From positions 62,001 to 126,000 of the forward strand of contig NZ_AUEQ01000015.1 in assembly GCF_000426065.1 (NCBI RefSeq): a stretch of 64,000 nt of DNA, written 5' to 3'. The stretch is from Mycobacterium sp. URHD0025. GTDB taxonomy: Bacteria; Actinomycetota; Actinomycetes; Mycobacteriales; Mycobacteriaceae. A model generated the notes under the pieces. That model ran no database searches and was not told the origin of the DNA. It worked only from the letters and a program-made list of their open reading frames with translations. Every line of letters starts with the position of its first letter. Positions within the stretch are counted from its first letter, which is position 1. A program made the position numbers and the translations under genes. Of this stretch, positions 15,174-23,445 are shown piece by piece.

Positions 15174-17027
15174 ATGAAACAGGACGACATGGACACGACC
15201 GACGAGGCCTTCGAAGCGCTGCTGCGTTATCTGCGCGACGCCCGCGGATTCGATTTCACCGGCTATAAGCGCACCTCCCTGATGAGGCGGGTTCGGCACC
15301 GGATGGATCAGGCCGGATACGACACATTCGAGCGGTATCTCGATGTCCTGCAGGCCAGCTCCGATGAGTTCGCCGCGCTGTTCAACACGATCCTGATCAA
15401 CGTCACGTCCTTCTTCCGGGACCCGGAGGCGTGGGAGTTCGTCCGCACCGACGTGATCCCGCGAATGCTGGCCGAGCGCGGGCCCGACGATCCCATCCGC
15501 GTCTGGAGCGCAGGCTGCGCCTCGGGTCAGGAGGCGTACACGCTGGCGATACTGCTGGCCGAGGCGCTCGGTCCGGATGTCTTCCGCGAGCGGGTCAAGA
15601 TCTATGCCACCGACATCGATGAGGAGGCTCTCACCGAAGCCAGGGCGGCCTCCTATGACGAGCGTGCCGTCGAGTCGGTTCCGCCCCATTATCTTGCCCG
15701 CTACTTCGAAATGGCCAACGGCCGCTATGTCTTTCACAAAGACCTGCGGCGTGCCGTCATATTCGGCCGCAACGATCTGGTCAAGGATGCGCCGATATCC
15801 CGCGTCGACCTACTGGTGTGCCGCAACTCGCTGATGTACCTGAACTCCGAAACGCAGCGAAATGTGCTCGGGCGGTTACATTTCGCGCTCGCCGCCCAAG
15901 GCACACTGTTCCTCGGGCACGCCGAGATGCTGCTGAGCCATGCGGACCGGTTCACCCCGCTGAATCTCAAGCACCGGGTGTTCCGGAAGGCAGCCGGTTC
16001 ACACAACGGTCTCGACCGCTACGACCCCGCCGCGTCGATGTACGAGAGACATGGTGAGCTGGCGGGCCTTACCACCGTGCGCGAGTTGGCTTTTCGGGCC
16101 GGCCCGGTCGCCCAGATCGTGGTCACGGGCGAAGACACGGTGGCGATGATCAACCAGCAGGCCGAGTCGATATTCGGGTTGTCGGCGCGCGATATCGGCC
16201 GGCTGTTGCGCGATCTGGAGGTTTCATACCGGCCGGTCGAACTGCGGGCCTACATCGAGCAAGCCAAGGTCGAGCGCAGGCCGGCCCGGATCCAGGATGT
16301 CAAATGGCAACGGCCCGGTTCCGAAATGGTGTGGTTCGAGATCCACGTCAATCCGTTGGTAGACAACGAGAACGGGTTGCTCGGAGTGTCGATCGTGTTC
16401 TTCGACGTCACCGCCACTCGCGCCTTGGTGGACAAGGTGGTGCAGACCAATCGTCAGCTCGAAGCCGCCTACGAGGAACTGCAGTCCACCAACGAAGAAC
16501 TGGAGACCACCAACGAAGAACTCCAATCGACGGTCGAGGAGCTGGAGACCACCAACGAAGAACTCCAGTCCACCAACGAAGAACTGGAGACGATCAACGA
16601 GGAGTTGCAATCGACCAACGACGAACTCCACACGATCAACGACACCCTGCGGGAGCGGAGCATCGAACTCGACGATGCCCGAACGTTTCTGGATTCTCTG
16701 GTCAACTCGATCCATCTCGGCCTGATGGTGGTCGATCGCGAGATGCGCGTGGTGGTGTGGAACCGTTACTGCGAGGATCTGTGGGGCCTTCGAGCCGACG
16801 AGGCCACCGGCGTTCCGCTCACCTCGTTGGACATCAACCTGCCGCTCGATACGGTGAGGCCGTTGATCGGGAATGCGTTCGTCGACTCTGATCACACCGG
16901 GGAGGTCACCGTCGACACCATGAACCGTCGTGGGCGTGCCACGCGAATCAGGGTGATCTGCACGGCATTTCGATCGGATGAGAGTGGCGTCAAAGGCGCA
17001 CTGCTGTTGATGGAAAATCAGACCTAG
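15174..17027 (+). CDS. CheR-type methyltransferase with PAS domains and heptad-repeat linker
   Basis: A 617-residue signalling protein (632 if it starts at GTG 15129, 9 bases after the previous stop). The first 270 residues are a CheR methyltransferase: YKRTSLMRRVRHRM, TSFFRDPEAWEF, and the SAM motif RVWSAGCASGQEAYTLAI. A PAS-like domain follows, then eight heptads of the form EELQSTN/EELETTN forming a coiled coil, then a second PAS (LVNSIHLGLMVVDREMRVVVWNRYCEDLWGL). CheB/CheR-PAS proteins with such linkers are usually hybrid histidine kinases. Here the kinase is absent and the neighbouring HATPase gene may substitute. I prefer ATG 15174, which has a GGACAGGG ribosome site. Confidence 0.87.
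   Translation: MKQDDMDTTDEAFEALLRYLRDARGFDFTGYKRTSLMRRVRHRMDQAGYDTFERYLDVLQASSDEFAALFNTILINVTSFFRDPEAWEFVRTDVIPRMLAERGPDDPIRVWSAGCASGQEAYTLAILLAEALGPDVFRERVKIYATDIDEEALTEARAASYDERAVESVPPHYLARYFEMANGRYVFHKDLRRAVIFGRNDLVKDAPISRVDLLVCRNSLMYLNSETQRNVLGRLHFALAAQGTLFLGHAEMLLSHADRFTPLNLKHRVFRKAAGSHNGLDRYDPAASMYERHGELAGLTTVRELAFRAGPVAQIVVTGEDTVAMINQQAESIFGLSARDIGRLLRDLEVSYRPVELRAYIEQAKVERRPARIQDVKWQRPGSEMVWFEIHVNPLVDNENGLLGVSIVFFDVTATRALVDKVVQTNRQLEAAYEELQSTNEELETTNEELQSTVEELETTNEELQSTNEELETINEELQSTNDELHTINDTLRERSIELDDARTFLDSLVNSIHLGLMVVDREMRVVVWNRYCEDLWGLRADEATGVPLTSLDINLPLDTVRPLIGNAFVDSDHTGEVTVDTMNRRGRATRIRVICTAFRSDESGVKGALLLMENQT
16473..16640 (+). repeat. Eight 21-bp repeats encoding a heptad coiled coil
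   Basis: Eight consecutive 7-codon units encode (E/D)EL(Q/E/H)(S/T)(T/I)(N/V), alternating ELQSTN and ELETTN. They join the two PAS regions of the CheR-type protein. Strict spacing and hydrophobic a/d positions indicate a rigid dimeric signalling helix. Confidence 0.85.
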
Positions 17028-17428
17028 CCGGCTCGGCCTTCATCTGCGGCTGCCGCCGTCTCGTCAACGGTCGCGGCATCATCGTGCCGAGCGGCTTCGG
17101 CACGGTGTCTCTCGGCGGCGTCCTGGTGGCGTTCGCCGTCATCGTCGCCTGCCAGCATCGCCGCCTGTTCATGGGCCGCCGCGGCCCGGAGGTGAGCCTG
17201 ACCCGCCTCCACATGCCGCAGCGCCGCAGAGTGATGCGCAGTCGCCGCCTTCAGCCGCGATTGCCGGGCCCGCAACTGCGCCAGCGCGACGTCCTCGGTG
17301 GTCGGCGCCAATCCTTGGGCCAGGTCAGCGCGCCGGTGCGCCAATTCGTCACTTCGCAGGCGGGCCGCTTCGGCGCGTGCCAGCGGCACCGAATCCGTAT
17401 CGGCGGTTGCGTCACGATCAGTCGCCAT
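17024..17428 (-). CDS. Alanine-rich, charged hypothetical protein
   Basis: A 134-residue, highly helical protein rich in Ala, Arg, Asp, Glu and His with no membrane segment or signal peptide. The centre (LAQLRARQSRLKAATAHHSAALRHVEAGQAHLRAAAAHEQAA) would form a long amphipathic helix. It ends by overlapping the CheR-type stop codon, tail to tail, by three bases. I do not recognise the family. Compositional bias means the frame could be partly fortuitous, but the start, stop and helical pattern support a real gene. Confidence 0.55.
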   Translation of the reverse strand: MATDRDATADTDSVPLARAEAARLRSDELAHRRADLAQGLAPTTEDVALAQLRARQSRLKAATAHHSAALRHVEAGQAHLRAAAAHEQAAMLAGDDDGERHQDAAERHRAEAARHDDAATVDETAAAADEGRAG

Positions 17429-17538
17429 CAGCTGCGCTCCGCTCGTTCAGGTTCGTCGAGCTACCGTCATCCTGCGCTGAACGCACCCCGCCCGCAACCA
17501 TCCGAAGCTGCCCATCGGGCCATTCCCCTCCGCCAGTT

Positions 17539-17554
17539 CTAGAACACGTTCTAG
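17539..17554. promoter_or_regulatory. KstR-like operator (CTAGAAC-AC-GTTCTAG)
   Basis: CTAGAAC and GTTCTAG are perfect inverted arms around AC. The site fits the KstR consensus TNNAACNNGTTNNA and the longer published palindrome. It ends 9 bases before the ATG of the LLM oxidoreductase, where it would overlap the promoter. KstR represses sterol-catabolism genes and releases DNA when it binds a 3-oxo-cholesterol CoA thioester. Confidence 0.8.
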
Positions 17555-17563
17555 TCTTGCCGT

Positions 17564-18430
17564 ATGCGGTTCACCTATGCCGAAGCCATGACCGATCCCA
17601 CCTACTACATCCCGCTGGCCCAGGCGGCCGAGGCGGCCGGCTATCACGCCATGACGATCGCCGACAGCGTCGCCTACCCGTTCGAGTCCGATTCGAAGTA
17701 CCCGTACACCCCTGACGGCAACCGGGAGTTCCTGGACGGCAAGGCATTCGTCGAAGCCTTCGTGATGGCCTCGGCTCTGTGCGCGGTCACCACCACGCTG
17801 AAGTTCAACTTCTTCGTGCTCAAGCTGCCGATCCGTCCGCCTGCCCTGGTGGCCAAGCAGGTCGGCTCGCTCAATGCCCTGTTCGACAACCGGCTGGGCC
17901 TCGGCGTCGGCACCAGCCCGTGGCCCGAGGACTACGAGTTGATGGGTGTGCCGTTCGCGCGACGCGGAAAGCGGATGGACGAGTGCATCGACATCATCCG
18001 CGGACTGACCAGCGGTGAGTACTTCGAATACCACGGCGAGTTCTACGACATCCCCAAGACCAAGATGACGCCGGCGCCGTCGAAGCCGGTGTCGATCCTC
18101 GTCGGCGGACACGCCGATGCCGCCCTGCGCCGCGCGGCCCGCAACGACGGCTGGATGCACGGCGGCGGCAGCCCCGAGGAGCTCGACCAGCTGTTGACCC
18201 GGCTGAACCAGATCCGCGCGGAGGAAGGTCAGACCGGCGATTTCGAGATCCACGTGATCTCAGGAGACGCATTCACCCTCGACGGGATCAAACGGCTCGA
18301 GGACAAGGGCGTCACCGACGTGATCGTCGGCTTCCGTCTGCCCTACATCATGGGCGACGACCCCGAGCCCCTCGACCGCAAGATCCGCCATCTGGAGAAG
18401 TTCGCCGAGAACGTCATCGCCAAGGTGTAG
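17564..18430 (+). CDS. LLM-class F420-dependent oxidoreductase, putative KstR target
   Basis: A 288-residue luciferase-like monooxygenase-fold protein, expected to use F420 or FMN. The (beta/alpha)8 pattern begins MRFTYAEAMTDPTYYIPLAQAAEAAGY, continues through FDNRLGLGVGTSPWPEDYELMGV, the typical cofactor/phosphate segment, and ends with an ILVGGHADAALRRAARNDGW block. It resembles the M. tuberculosis protein Rv0953c. No ribosome site precedes ATG 17564, and a KstR-type operator sits at the promoter, so a short-leader or leaderless transcript induced by sterols is plausible. A sterol-related substrate is inference. Confidence 0.88.
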   Translation: MRFTYAEAMTDPTYYIPLAQAAEAAGYHAMTIADSVAYPFESDSKYPYTPDGNREFLDGKAFVEAFVMASALCAVTTTLKFNFFVLKLPIRPPALVAKQVGSLNALFDNRLGLGVGTSPWPEDYELMGVPFARRGKRMDECIDIIRGLTSGEYFEYHGEFYDIPKTKMTPAPSKPVSILVGGHADAALRRAARNDGWMHGGGSPEELDQLLTRLNQIRAEEGQTGDFEIHVISGDAFTLDGIKRLEDKGVTDVIVGFRLPYIMGDDPEPLDRKIRHLEKFAENVIAKV

Positions 18431-18451
18431 CCAGGGCCCGGCGGGCTTTAC

Positions 18452-18520
18452 GTGCGCCGTTTTCCACACCTGGGTCGCGGCCCGCGCCGATCAACCGCCC
18501 AGGTGTAGAAAGCGGCGCAC
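18452..18520. repeat. Long intergenic inverted repeat (23-bp arms)
   Basis: Arms at 18452-18474 (GTGCGCCGTTTTCCACACCT...) and 18498-18520 pair over 23 bases with two mismatches, separated by 23 bases. The structure lies between the LLM gene and the MFS gene transcribed in the same direction. It could be a terminator, an RNA hairpin, or one copy of a dispersed palindromic repeat. There is no U-tract. Confidence 0.6.
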
Positions 18521-18644
18521 TTCGAGCTGCCGTTTGAGGGAACACTCACCGCGCCGATAGCGTTGCACCCGCCGTTCTCGTCCAACGCCGTCCGAGAGCC
18601 CAAGTCCGGTGTCCCCGGATCCGCGAAACTCGGAAAGCCCCCGA

Positions 18645-19856
18645 ATGACGACTTCCCTCGAACGCCCGCTCGCCATCGTTGCGCCAGATCCCACGGTGCG
18701 ACTGCTGGCGGTGCTCGCCCTGGCCCTCGGCGGCTTCGGTATCGGCACCACCGAATTCGTGGCGATGGGGTTGCTGCCCGACATCGCGGCCGGCTTCGGC
18801 ATCAGCGAGCCCACCGCGGGCCATGTCATCTCCGCATACGCGCTGGGCGTCGTGGTCGGCGCGCCCGTCATCGCCGCGCTCACCGCCCGCTGGCCCCGCA
18901 AGGCCCTTTTGCTCACGTTGATGGCGGTCTTCACCCTCGGCAACCTCGCCAGCATGCTGGCCCCGACGTATCTGACGCTGGTGCTCGCCCGGTTCGTCGC
19001 CGGCCTTCCGCACGGCGCGTTCTTCGGGATCGCCGCGCTGGCGGCCGCCCATCTGATGGGCCCGCAGAACCGGGCCAAAGCCGTGGCCTATGTGTTGTGC
19101 GGCCTGACCGTCGCGACGGTATTGGGCGTTCCACTGGCATCCTGGCTCGGCCAGGCCCTCGGCTGGCGCAGCGCTTTCGGCCTGGTGGTCGCCATAGGCG
19201 TGATCACCCTGGCCGCCCAGTGGCGCTGGTTGCCGGCACAGCTGCGCGCCATGCACGTCACCAGCCCGATGACCGAACTCGGCGCGCTGCGCCGCCCACA
19301 GGTATGGCTGGCGGTGCTGGTCGGCATGATCGGCTTCGGCGGCATGTTCGCGGTGTACACCTACATCAGCACCACGATGACCGATGTGACCGGCCTGCCC
19401 CGCGCTGCGGTTCCCGTGGCGCTGATGGTGTTCGGCCTCGGCATGGTCGTCGGCAACCTGATCGGCGGCCGGTTGGCCGATACCTCGGTGATCCGCGCGC
19501 TGTACCTGTCCCTCGGCGCCCTCGCGATCCTGCTCGCCGCCTTCTCGCTCGGCTCACACAGCCCGTGGACCGCGCTGCCGCTGCTGTTCGGCGTCGGTGC
19601 GGCCGGCTCAGCCGTCGGCCCGGCGCTGCAGACCCGCCTGATGGACGTCGCCCACGATGCCCAGACCCTGGCGGCGGCACTCAATCATTCGGCGCTCAAC
19701 ATCGGCAATGCCACAGGCGCCTGGGTGGGCGGCCTGGTGATCGCGGCCGGTCTCGGCTACACCGCGCCGGCCGCCGCGGGCTCGCTGCTCGCGATCGGTG
19801 GCCTGCTGGTATTCACCGTGTCTGTGCTACTCCAGAAGAGGACCACTACCCGGTGA
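18645..19856 (+). CDS. MFS efflux transporter (DHA1, AraJ-like)
   Basis: A 403-residue, 12-helix major facilitator. The N-terminal helix reads LALALGGFGIGTTEFVAMGLLPDIAAGF, a hallmark of the AraJ/ChlR arabinose-efflux/drug-efflux group. ALGVVVGAPVIAALTARWPRK is motif A, and VLCGLTVATVLGVPLASWLGQALGW carries the antiporter motif C. I start at ATG 18645 (MTTSLERPL); the upstream in-frame ATG at 18609 adds 12 low-complexity residues. The 3' end overlaps the convergent DUF5709 gene by 30 bases. Substrate unknown. Confidence 0.9.
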   Translation: MTTSLERPLAIVAPDPTVRLLAVLALALGGFGIGTTEFVAMGLLPDIAAGFGISEPTAGHVISAYALGVVVGAPVIAALTARWPRKALLLTLMAVFTLGNLASMLAPTYLTLVLARFVAGLPHGAFFGIAALAAAHLMGPQNRAKAVAYVLCGLTVATVLGVPLASWLGQALGWRSAFGLVVAIGVITLAAQWRWLPAQLRAMHVTSPMTELGALRRPQVWLAVLVGMIGFGGMFAVYTYISTTMTDVTGLPRAAVPVALMVFGLGMVVGNLIGGRLADTSVIRALYLSLGALAILLAAFSLGSHSPWTALPLLFGVGAAGSAVGPALQTRLMDVAHDAQTLAAALNHSALNIGNATGAWVGGLVIAAGLGYTAPAAAGSLLAIGGLLVFTVSVLLQKRTTTR

Positions 19857-20234
19857 CGACTCCGGGATGATGTGGACCGCGGCTTCTTCGGCCGATGCCG
19901 CGCCGCCGTCGATGCCGACGTCCGTCCCGAGGAGCTCTGCCTCGTCGTCCGCGCCGAAACCCGCATCGGGTGCAACCAGGCGACCCGAACGCCGATCGCC
20001 GACTTCATCGTCACCGGCCTGCTCGTCGAACTGATCGGATTCGTCCAGCCGCATCGCCGGATCGGGCTCCTCCTCGGCCAGCAGCTCATCGAGCGTCTCG
20101 TGATCACGCGGTTCGCGCCAGCGATCCGGCGGCGAATACCCCTCGTCCAGCAAGTCGTCGACACCTCGGTCGATGAGGGTGTCCTCTTGGGTCAACTGGT
20201 CGTCGTCATCGACGCTGTACCCGTCACTACTCAT
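19827..20234 (-). CDS. DUF5709-family acidic protein
   Basis: A 135-residue, very acidic soluble protein with the actinobacterial DUF5709 layout: YSVDDDDQLTQEDTLIDRGVDDLLDEGYSPPDRW near the start, then DHETLDELLAEEEPD. No function is known for the family. It overlaps the MFS gene tail to tail by 30 bases. Its upstream region (20235-20471) is comparatively AT-rich around 20340-20410 and separates it from the divergent small secreted protein. Confidence 0.82.
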   Translation of the reverse strand: MSSDGYSVDDDDQLTQEDTLIDRGVDDLLDEGYSPPDRWREPRDHETLDELLAEEEPDPAMRLDESDQFDEQAGDDEVGDRRSGRLVAPDAGFGADDEAELLGTDVGIDGGAASAEEAAVHIIPESSPGSGPLLE

Positions 20235-20471
20235 CTTTCAACGATGTCACAGCTCGCGACTGCCCGAGCCGGTCTTTGTCGTCCGAGATCGGTCTTGCGA
20301 CGGTCGACCTCCGAGCAGAGATGCGACCACTGGTCACCCTACGTTCCTGAGAAATTCCACATTTTCAGCTGAGAATTCTGGAATTTTCGAACTCCGATCC
20401 CGATTAAACGTAATAGGCAGTGACCGGAAGTAGTGGGACTTCCGGTGCGGCCTGCAACGGAGGGTTGGGAA

Positions 20472-20765
20472 ATGAAGTCATCCACCATCGCCACATTAGC
20501 CGCGGGCACGCTGGCCGCGGGAGCATTCTTCGGTGGCATCGCCGCTGCCGCACCGACCGGACAGTCGGCCGAACAAACCGTGAAAAGCCTCCAGACCAGT
20601 GGATATCACGTGATCGTCAACCGTACCGGCACGGCACCGCTGGCCAACTGCACGGTGCTCGGCGTGCGCCAGGGGCAGACCCATGCCACCGACGATTCGA
20701 GGGGCGGAAGTTCTATCAATACCACCATCATTTCGAAGACGGCATATGTAGACATCGCATGCTGA
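20472..20765 (+). CDS. Small secreted protein with conserved cysteine pair
   Basis: A 97-residue exported protein. ATG 20472 follows a GGAGGG ribosome site and starts a clean signal peptide (MKSSTIATLAAGTLAAGAFFGG, cleavage near AAAA). The mature part reads TVKSLQTSGYHVIVNRTGTAPLANCTVLGVRQGQ and ends in YVDIAC. The pattern GYxVI, GT, CTVxxVRQG and a terminal YVDxxC is shared with the gene at 38829-39152. Both cysteines likely form a disulfide. Function unknown; small proteins of this kind are common in mycobacterial secretomes. Confidence 0.82.
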   Translation: MKSSTIATLAAGTLAAGAFFGGIAAAAPTGQSAEQTVKSLQTSGYHVIVNRTGTAPLANCTVLGVRQGQTHATDDSRGGSSINTTIISKTAYVDIAC

Positions 20766-20843
20766 GTCGGGAATAAAACAGGGCACGCATTGGCCGACCG
20801 CACCATTTCCGGACATAGCGGTTCGGCGAAAGTCAGTGTCTGC

Positions 20844-20879
20844 AATCGGCCGCACAATTTGTGCGGCCGATTTGTTTTG
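20844..20879 (+). terminator. Rho-independent terminator
   Basis: A 14-bp perfect stem (AATCGGCCGCACAA with its complement at 20859-20872) with a tiny loop is followed by a T-rich run TTTGTTTTGG. Canonical intrinsic terminators are uncommon in mycobacteria. It terminates the small secreted protein transcript. Confidence 0.85.
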
Positions 20880-20937
20880 GGTTGGGGGTCTCGCGCGAGC
20901 GCCTGGCTTGTCGGTGGGCCGGCGTACGGTACCGAAC

Positions 20938-21264
20938 ATGAGTTCGATACTGGTCTCCGAGAGGGACATCGAGCGGACGATTGTCGGTGAAGCTCTCGAT
21001 CACCTGCACGCCGCCTGCAAAGAAATCGACGCGCTGTCGGTGCACGCCCTGACGCGGTCGGAACTCCACGAGGTTTTGAGCCGGCTCGACGCCGGGGAGA
21101 AACGGTTGGCGACCGCCCAGCAACGGCTGCTCGGACGGATGGTGGCCACCAACACCGCGTCACCGCCACGGTTCGATCCGGCCGCCGTTCTCGCCAGAAG
21201 GCTGCGAATCTCGCCGGCCGAGGCGCGGCAACGGATAGCGGCTGCCGCTCAGCCATCCGACTGA
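20938..21264 (+). pseudogene. Truncated DUF222 / 13E12-repeat HNH endonuclease
   Basis: This 108-codon frame matches only the N-terminal region of the DUF222 (REP13E12) family: LDHLHAACKEIDALSVHALTRSELHEVLSRLDAGEKRLATAQQRLLGRM, then ARRLRISPAEARQRIAAA. Full-length members are about 400-500 residues with a C-terminal HNH nuclease. A stop codon ends the frame before any of that, and the fadE gene follows almost at once. It is best read as a deletion remnant of this repeat family. Confidence 0.7.
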
Positions 21265-21294
21265 GGTCCCCATGAACGTTCGGCGGCTCCGGCA

Positions 21295-22707
21295 GTGGGT
21301 ACTCCACACGTCGTGGCATTTGATATCGCCCCCACCGCGGCGCAACACGACCTCGCCCGCCGCACACACGAGTTCGCCGAACAGGTCATCCGGCCGGTCG
21401 CCGCCGAATACGACCAGCGGCAGGAGTTCCCGTGGCCGGTGCTCGAAGAAGCGGCTCTACGGGGCTTTTACAGCCCGCTCTTCTATCGCGACCTGATCGG
21501 CGATCCCACGGGGTTGTCTCTGCCGATGTTCATGGAGGAGCTGTTCTGGGGCTGCGCCGGAATCGGATTGGCCATCGTCATGCCGGCGCTGGCGCTGTCT
21601 GCCATCGGCCAGGCCGCCTCCCCGGAGCAGATGCTGCAGTGGGCGCCCGAATGCTTCGGCACCGCGGGTGATCTCAAACTCGCCGCGCTGGCGATCTCCG
21701 AACCCGAGGGCGGCAGCGACGTGCGAAACCTCCGCACGTACGCGGTCCGTAGCGGGCCCGGCGCGGATGCGGACTGGATCATCAACGGCCACAAGATGTG
21801 GATCGGCAACGGCGGTATCGCCAACGTGCACGTCGTCAACGCAGTGGTCGACAAGGACCTCGGCCACAAGGGACAGGCGTTGTTCGTGGTGGAGGGCGGT
21901 ACGCCAGGGCTGGAGATGGTGCGCAAACTGGACAAGCTGGGTTGCCGCGCCTCGCACACCGCCGAGCTGAAGTTCAACGACGTCCGGGTACCGGCCGGCA
22001 ATCTGCTCGGCGGTCACGAAAAGCTGGAGCGGAAGCTGGCGCGGGCTCGCGAGGCGGTCGAGGGAGCCAGGAATTCCGGGTCCGCAACCTTGGGAACCTT
22101 CGAACAGACTCGGCCGATGGTGGCGGCCCAGGCCCTCGGAATCGCCAGGGCGGCATTGGAATACGCCACCGAATACGCGAACCGCCGGGTTGCCTTCGGT
22201 GGCCCGATCATCGACAACCAGGGCGTCGCGTTCCCGCTCGCCGACCTGGCCACCCAGATCGACGCCGCCCGGCTGCTCACCTGGCGAGCGTCCTGGATGG
22301 CCGCGACCGGCGTGCCGTTCGACCGTGGCGAGGGCTCGATGTCGAAGCTGGCCGCCAGCGAGGCTGCCGTGAGGACCACGGAGCGGGCCATCCAGACCAT
22401 GGGCGGCTGGGGATACGTGACGGATCACCCGGTGGAGAAGTGGTACCGGGATGCCAAGCTGTACACCATCTTTGAGGGTACAAGCGAGATCCAGCGCATG
22501 GTGATCGCGCACGCGCTGGGCGCCGCCGACGGAAAACCGCCGCTGCACGTCGACCTGGAACCGTCCGGCGGGCCGTTGAACCGGTGGTTCGGCCGCGGAA
22601 CACCCCTGCGCACCCGCACCGCCGATGCCGCGCTGTCCGCCAAGGATCGCGTGCCCGAGCCGGTCATGCGATTGGCCATGAAAGTCTTACGCCCGCCACG
22701 CAGGTAG
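21295..22707 (+). CDS. Acyl-CoA dehydrogenase (FadE)
   Basis: A 470-residue FAD enzyme that introduces an alpha,beta double bond into an acyl-CoA. Signatures include LAALAISEPEGGSDV, MWIGNGG, the substrate/FAD segment QTMGGWGYVTDHPVEKWYRDAKLYTIFEGTSEIQRM with the catalytic Glu in FEGTSE, and an extended C-terminus of about 60 residues. Longer length and a divergent tail resemble mycobacterial FadE subgroups rather than short-chain ACADs. The start is uncertain: GTG 21295 as given, or GTG 21313, which gives VAFDIAPTAAQHDLARR, the usual N-terminus. It starts just after the DUF222 remnant. Substrate unknown. Confidence 0.9.
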   Translation: MGTPHVVAFDIAPTAAQHDLARRTHEFAEQVIRPVAAEYDQRQEFPWPVLEEAALRGFYSPLFYRDLIGDPTGLSLPMFMEELFWGCAGIGLAIVMPALALSAIGQAASPEQMLQWAPECFGTAGDLKLAALAISEPEGGSDVRNLRTYAVRSGPGADADWIINGHKMWIGNGGIANVHVVNAVVDKDLGHKGQALFVVEGGTPGLEMVRKLDKLGCRASHTAELKFNDVRVPAGNLLGGHEKLERKLARAREAVEGARNSGSATLGTFEQTRPMVAAQALGIARAALEYATEYANRRVAFGGPIIDNQGVAFPLADLATQIDAARLLTWRASWMAATGVPFDRGEGSMSKLAASEAAVRTTERAIQTMGGWGYVTDHPVEKWYRDAKLYTIFEGTSEIQRMVIAHALGAADGKPPLHVDLEPSGGPLNRWFGRGTPLRTRTADAALSAKDRVPEPVMRLAMKVLRPPRR

Positions 22708-22734
22708 GACCGGGCCGGATAGGATTTCACGTCC

Positions 22735-23397
22735 ATGACCGTCACCGTGGACGAGCTCGAGGTCGCTGACCCTCCGGATGCCTGGACGCGCGCCGGGTTC
22801 AGTGTTGATCCCGGCGGAGATGCCGGCCCGGTATGCCGGGTCGGCGACGTGCGCATCCGGCTGGGCGGGACCGACCGCGGCACCGGCATCATCGGGTGGT
22901 CGTTGCGCGGCCTGCCGCCGCAAGGTTCCTTCGACCACCTCGACGGCATCCCGACGACGCGGAGCACCTCCACGTCGGACTCGGCCATCGCACCGCCGGC
23001 CATGCACCCCAACGGCGTCACCGCAATCGACCACGTCGTGCTGCTGTCTCCCGACCTGGATCGGACGATCGCGTCGATGGCCGCTGCCGATCTGGCTCCG
23101 CGCCGCGAGCGGGACGGGGAACTCGGCGGCCGCCCGATGCGCCAGGTCTTCTTCCGGCTCGGCGAGGTGATCCTCGAGGTGGTCGGTTCACCGGGGTCGG
23201 CAGGTCGCGGTCCCTCGACGCTGTGGGGAATCACTTATGTCGTCGCCGATATCGACGCGACAGCCGGGTACTTCGGCGACCACACCGCGCCGATCAAAGA
23301 CGCCGTCCAACCGGGCCGGCGGATCAGCACGGTCCGGCACAAGAATTTCGGAATGTCGGTCCACACGGCGGTGATCTCCGCGACTCCCGACCGCTGA
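22735..23397 (+). CDS. VOC/glyoxalase-like domain protein
   Basis: A 220-residue cytosolic protein. The second half is a vicinal-oxygen-chelate module: GVTAIDHVVLLSPDLDRTIASM, RQVFFRLGEVILEVVG, and GITYVVADIDAT. The metal-binding His/Glu pattern is partial. The N-terminal half (VADPPDAWTRAGFSVD) may be a degenerate second module. It follows fadE by 27 bases and precedes rnhA by about 50, suggesting an operon. It may be an isomerase, lyase or non-catalytic binding protein; nothing in the sequence decides. Confidence 0.8.
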   Translation: MTVTVDELEVADPPDAWTRAGFSVDPGGDAGPVCRVGDVRIRLGGTDRGTGIIGWSLRGLPPQGSFDHLDGIPTTRSTSTSDSAIAPPAMHPNGVTAIDHVVLLSPDLDRTIASMAAADLAPRRERDGELGGRPMRQVFFRLGEVILEVVGSPGSAGRGPSTLWGITYVVADIDATAGYFGDHTAPIKDAVQPGRRISTVRHKNFGMSVHTAVISATPDR

Positions 23398-23445
23398 CGT
23401 GTGTCGGGACGCCGGCCGCTCGATGCCGTTGCCTATCCTCAGCGC

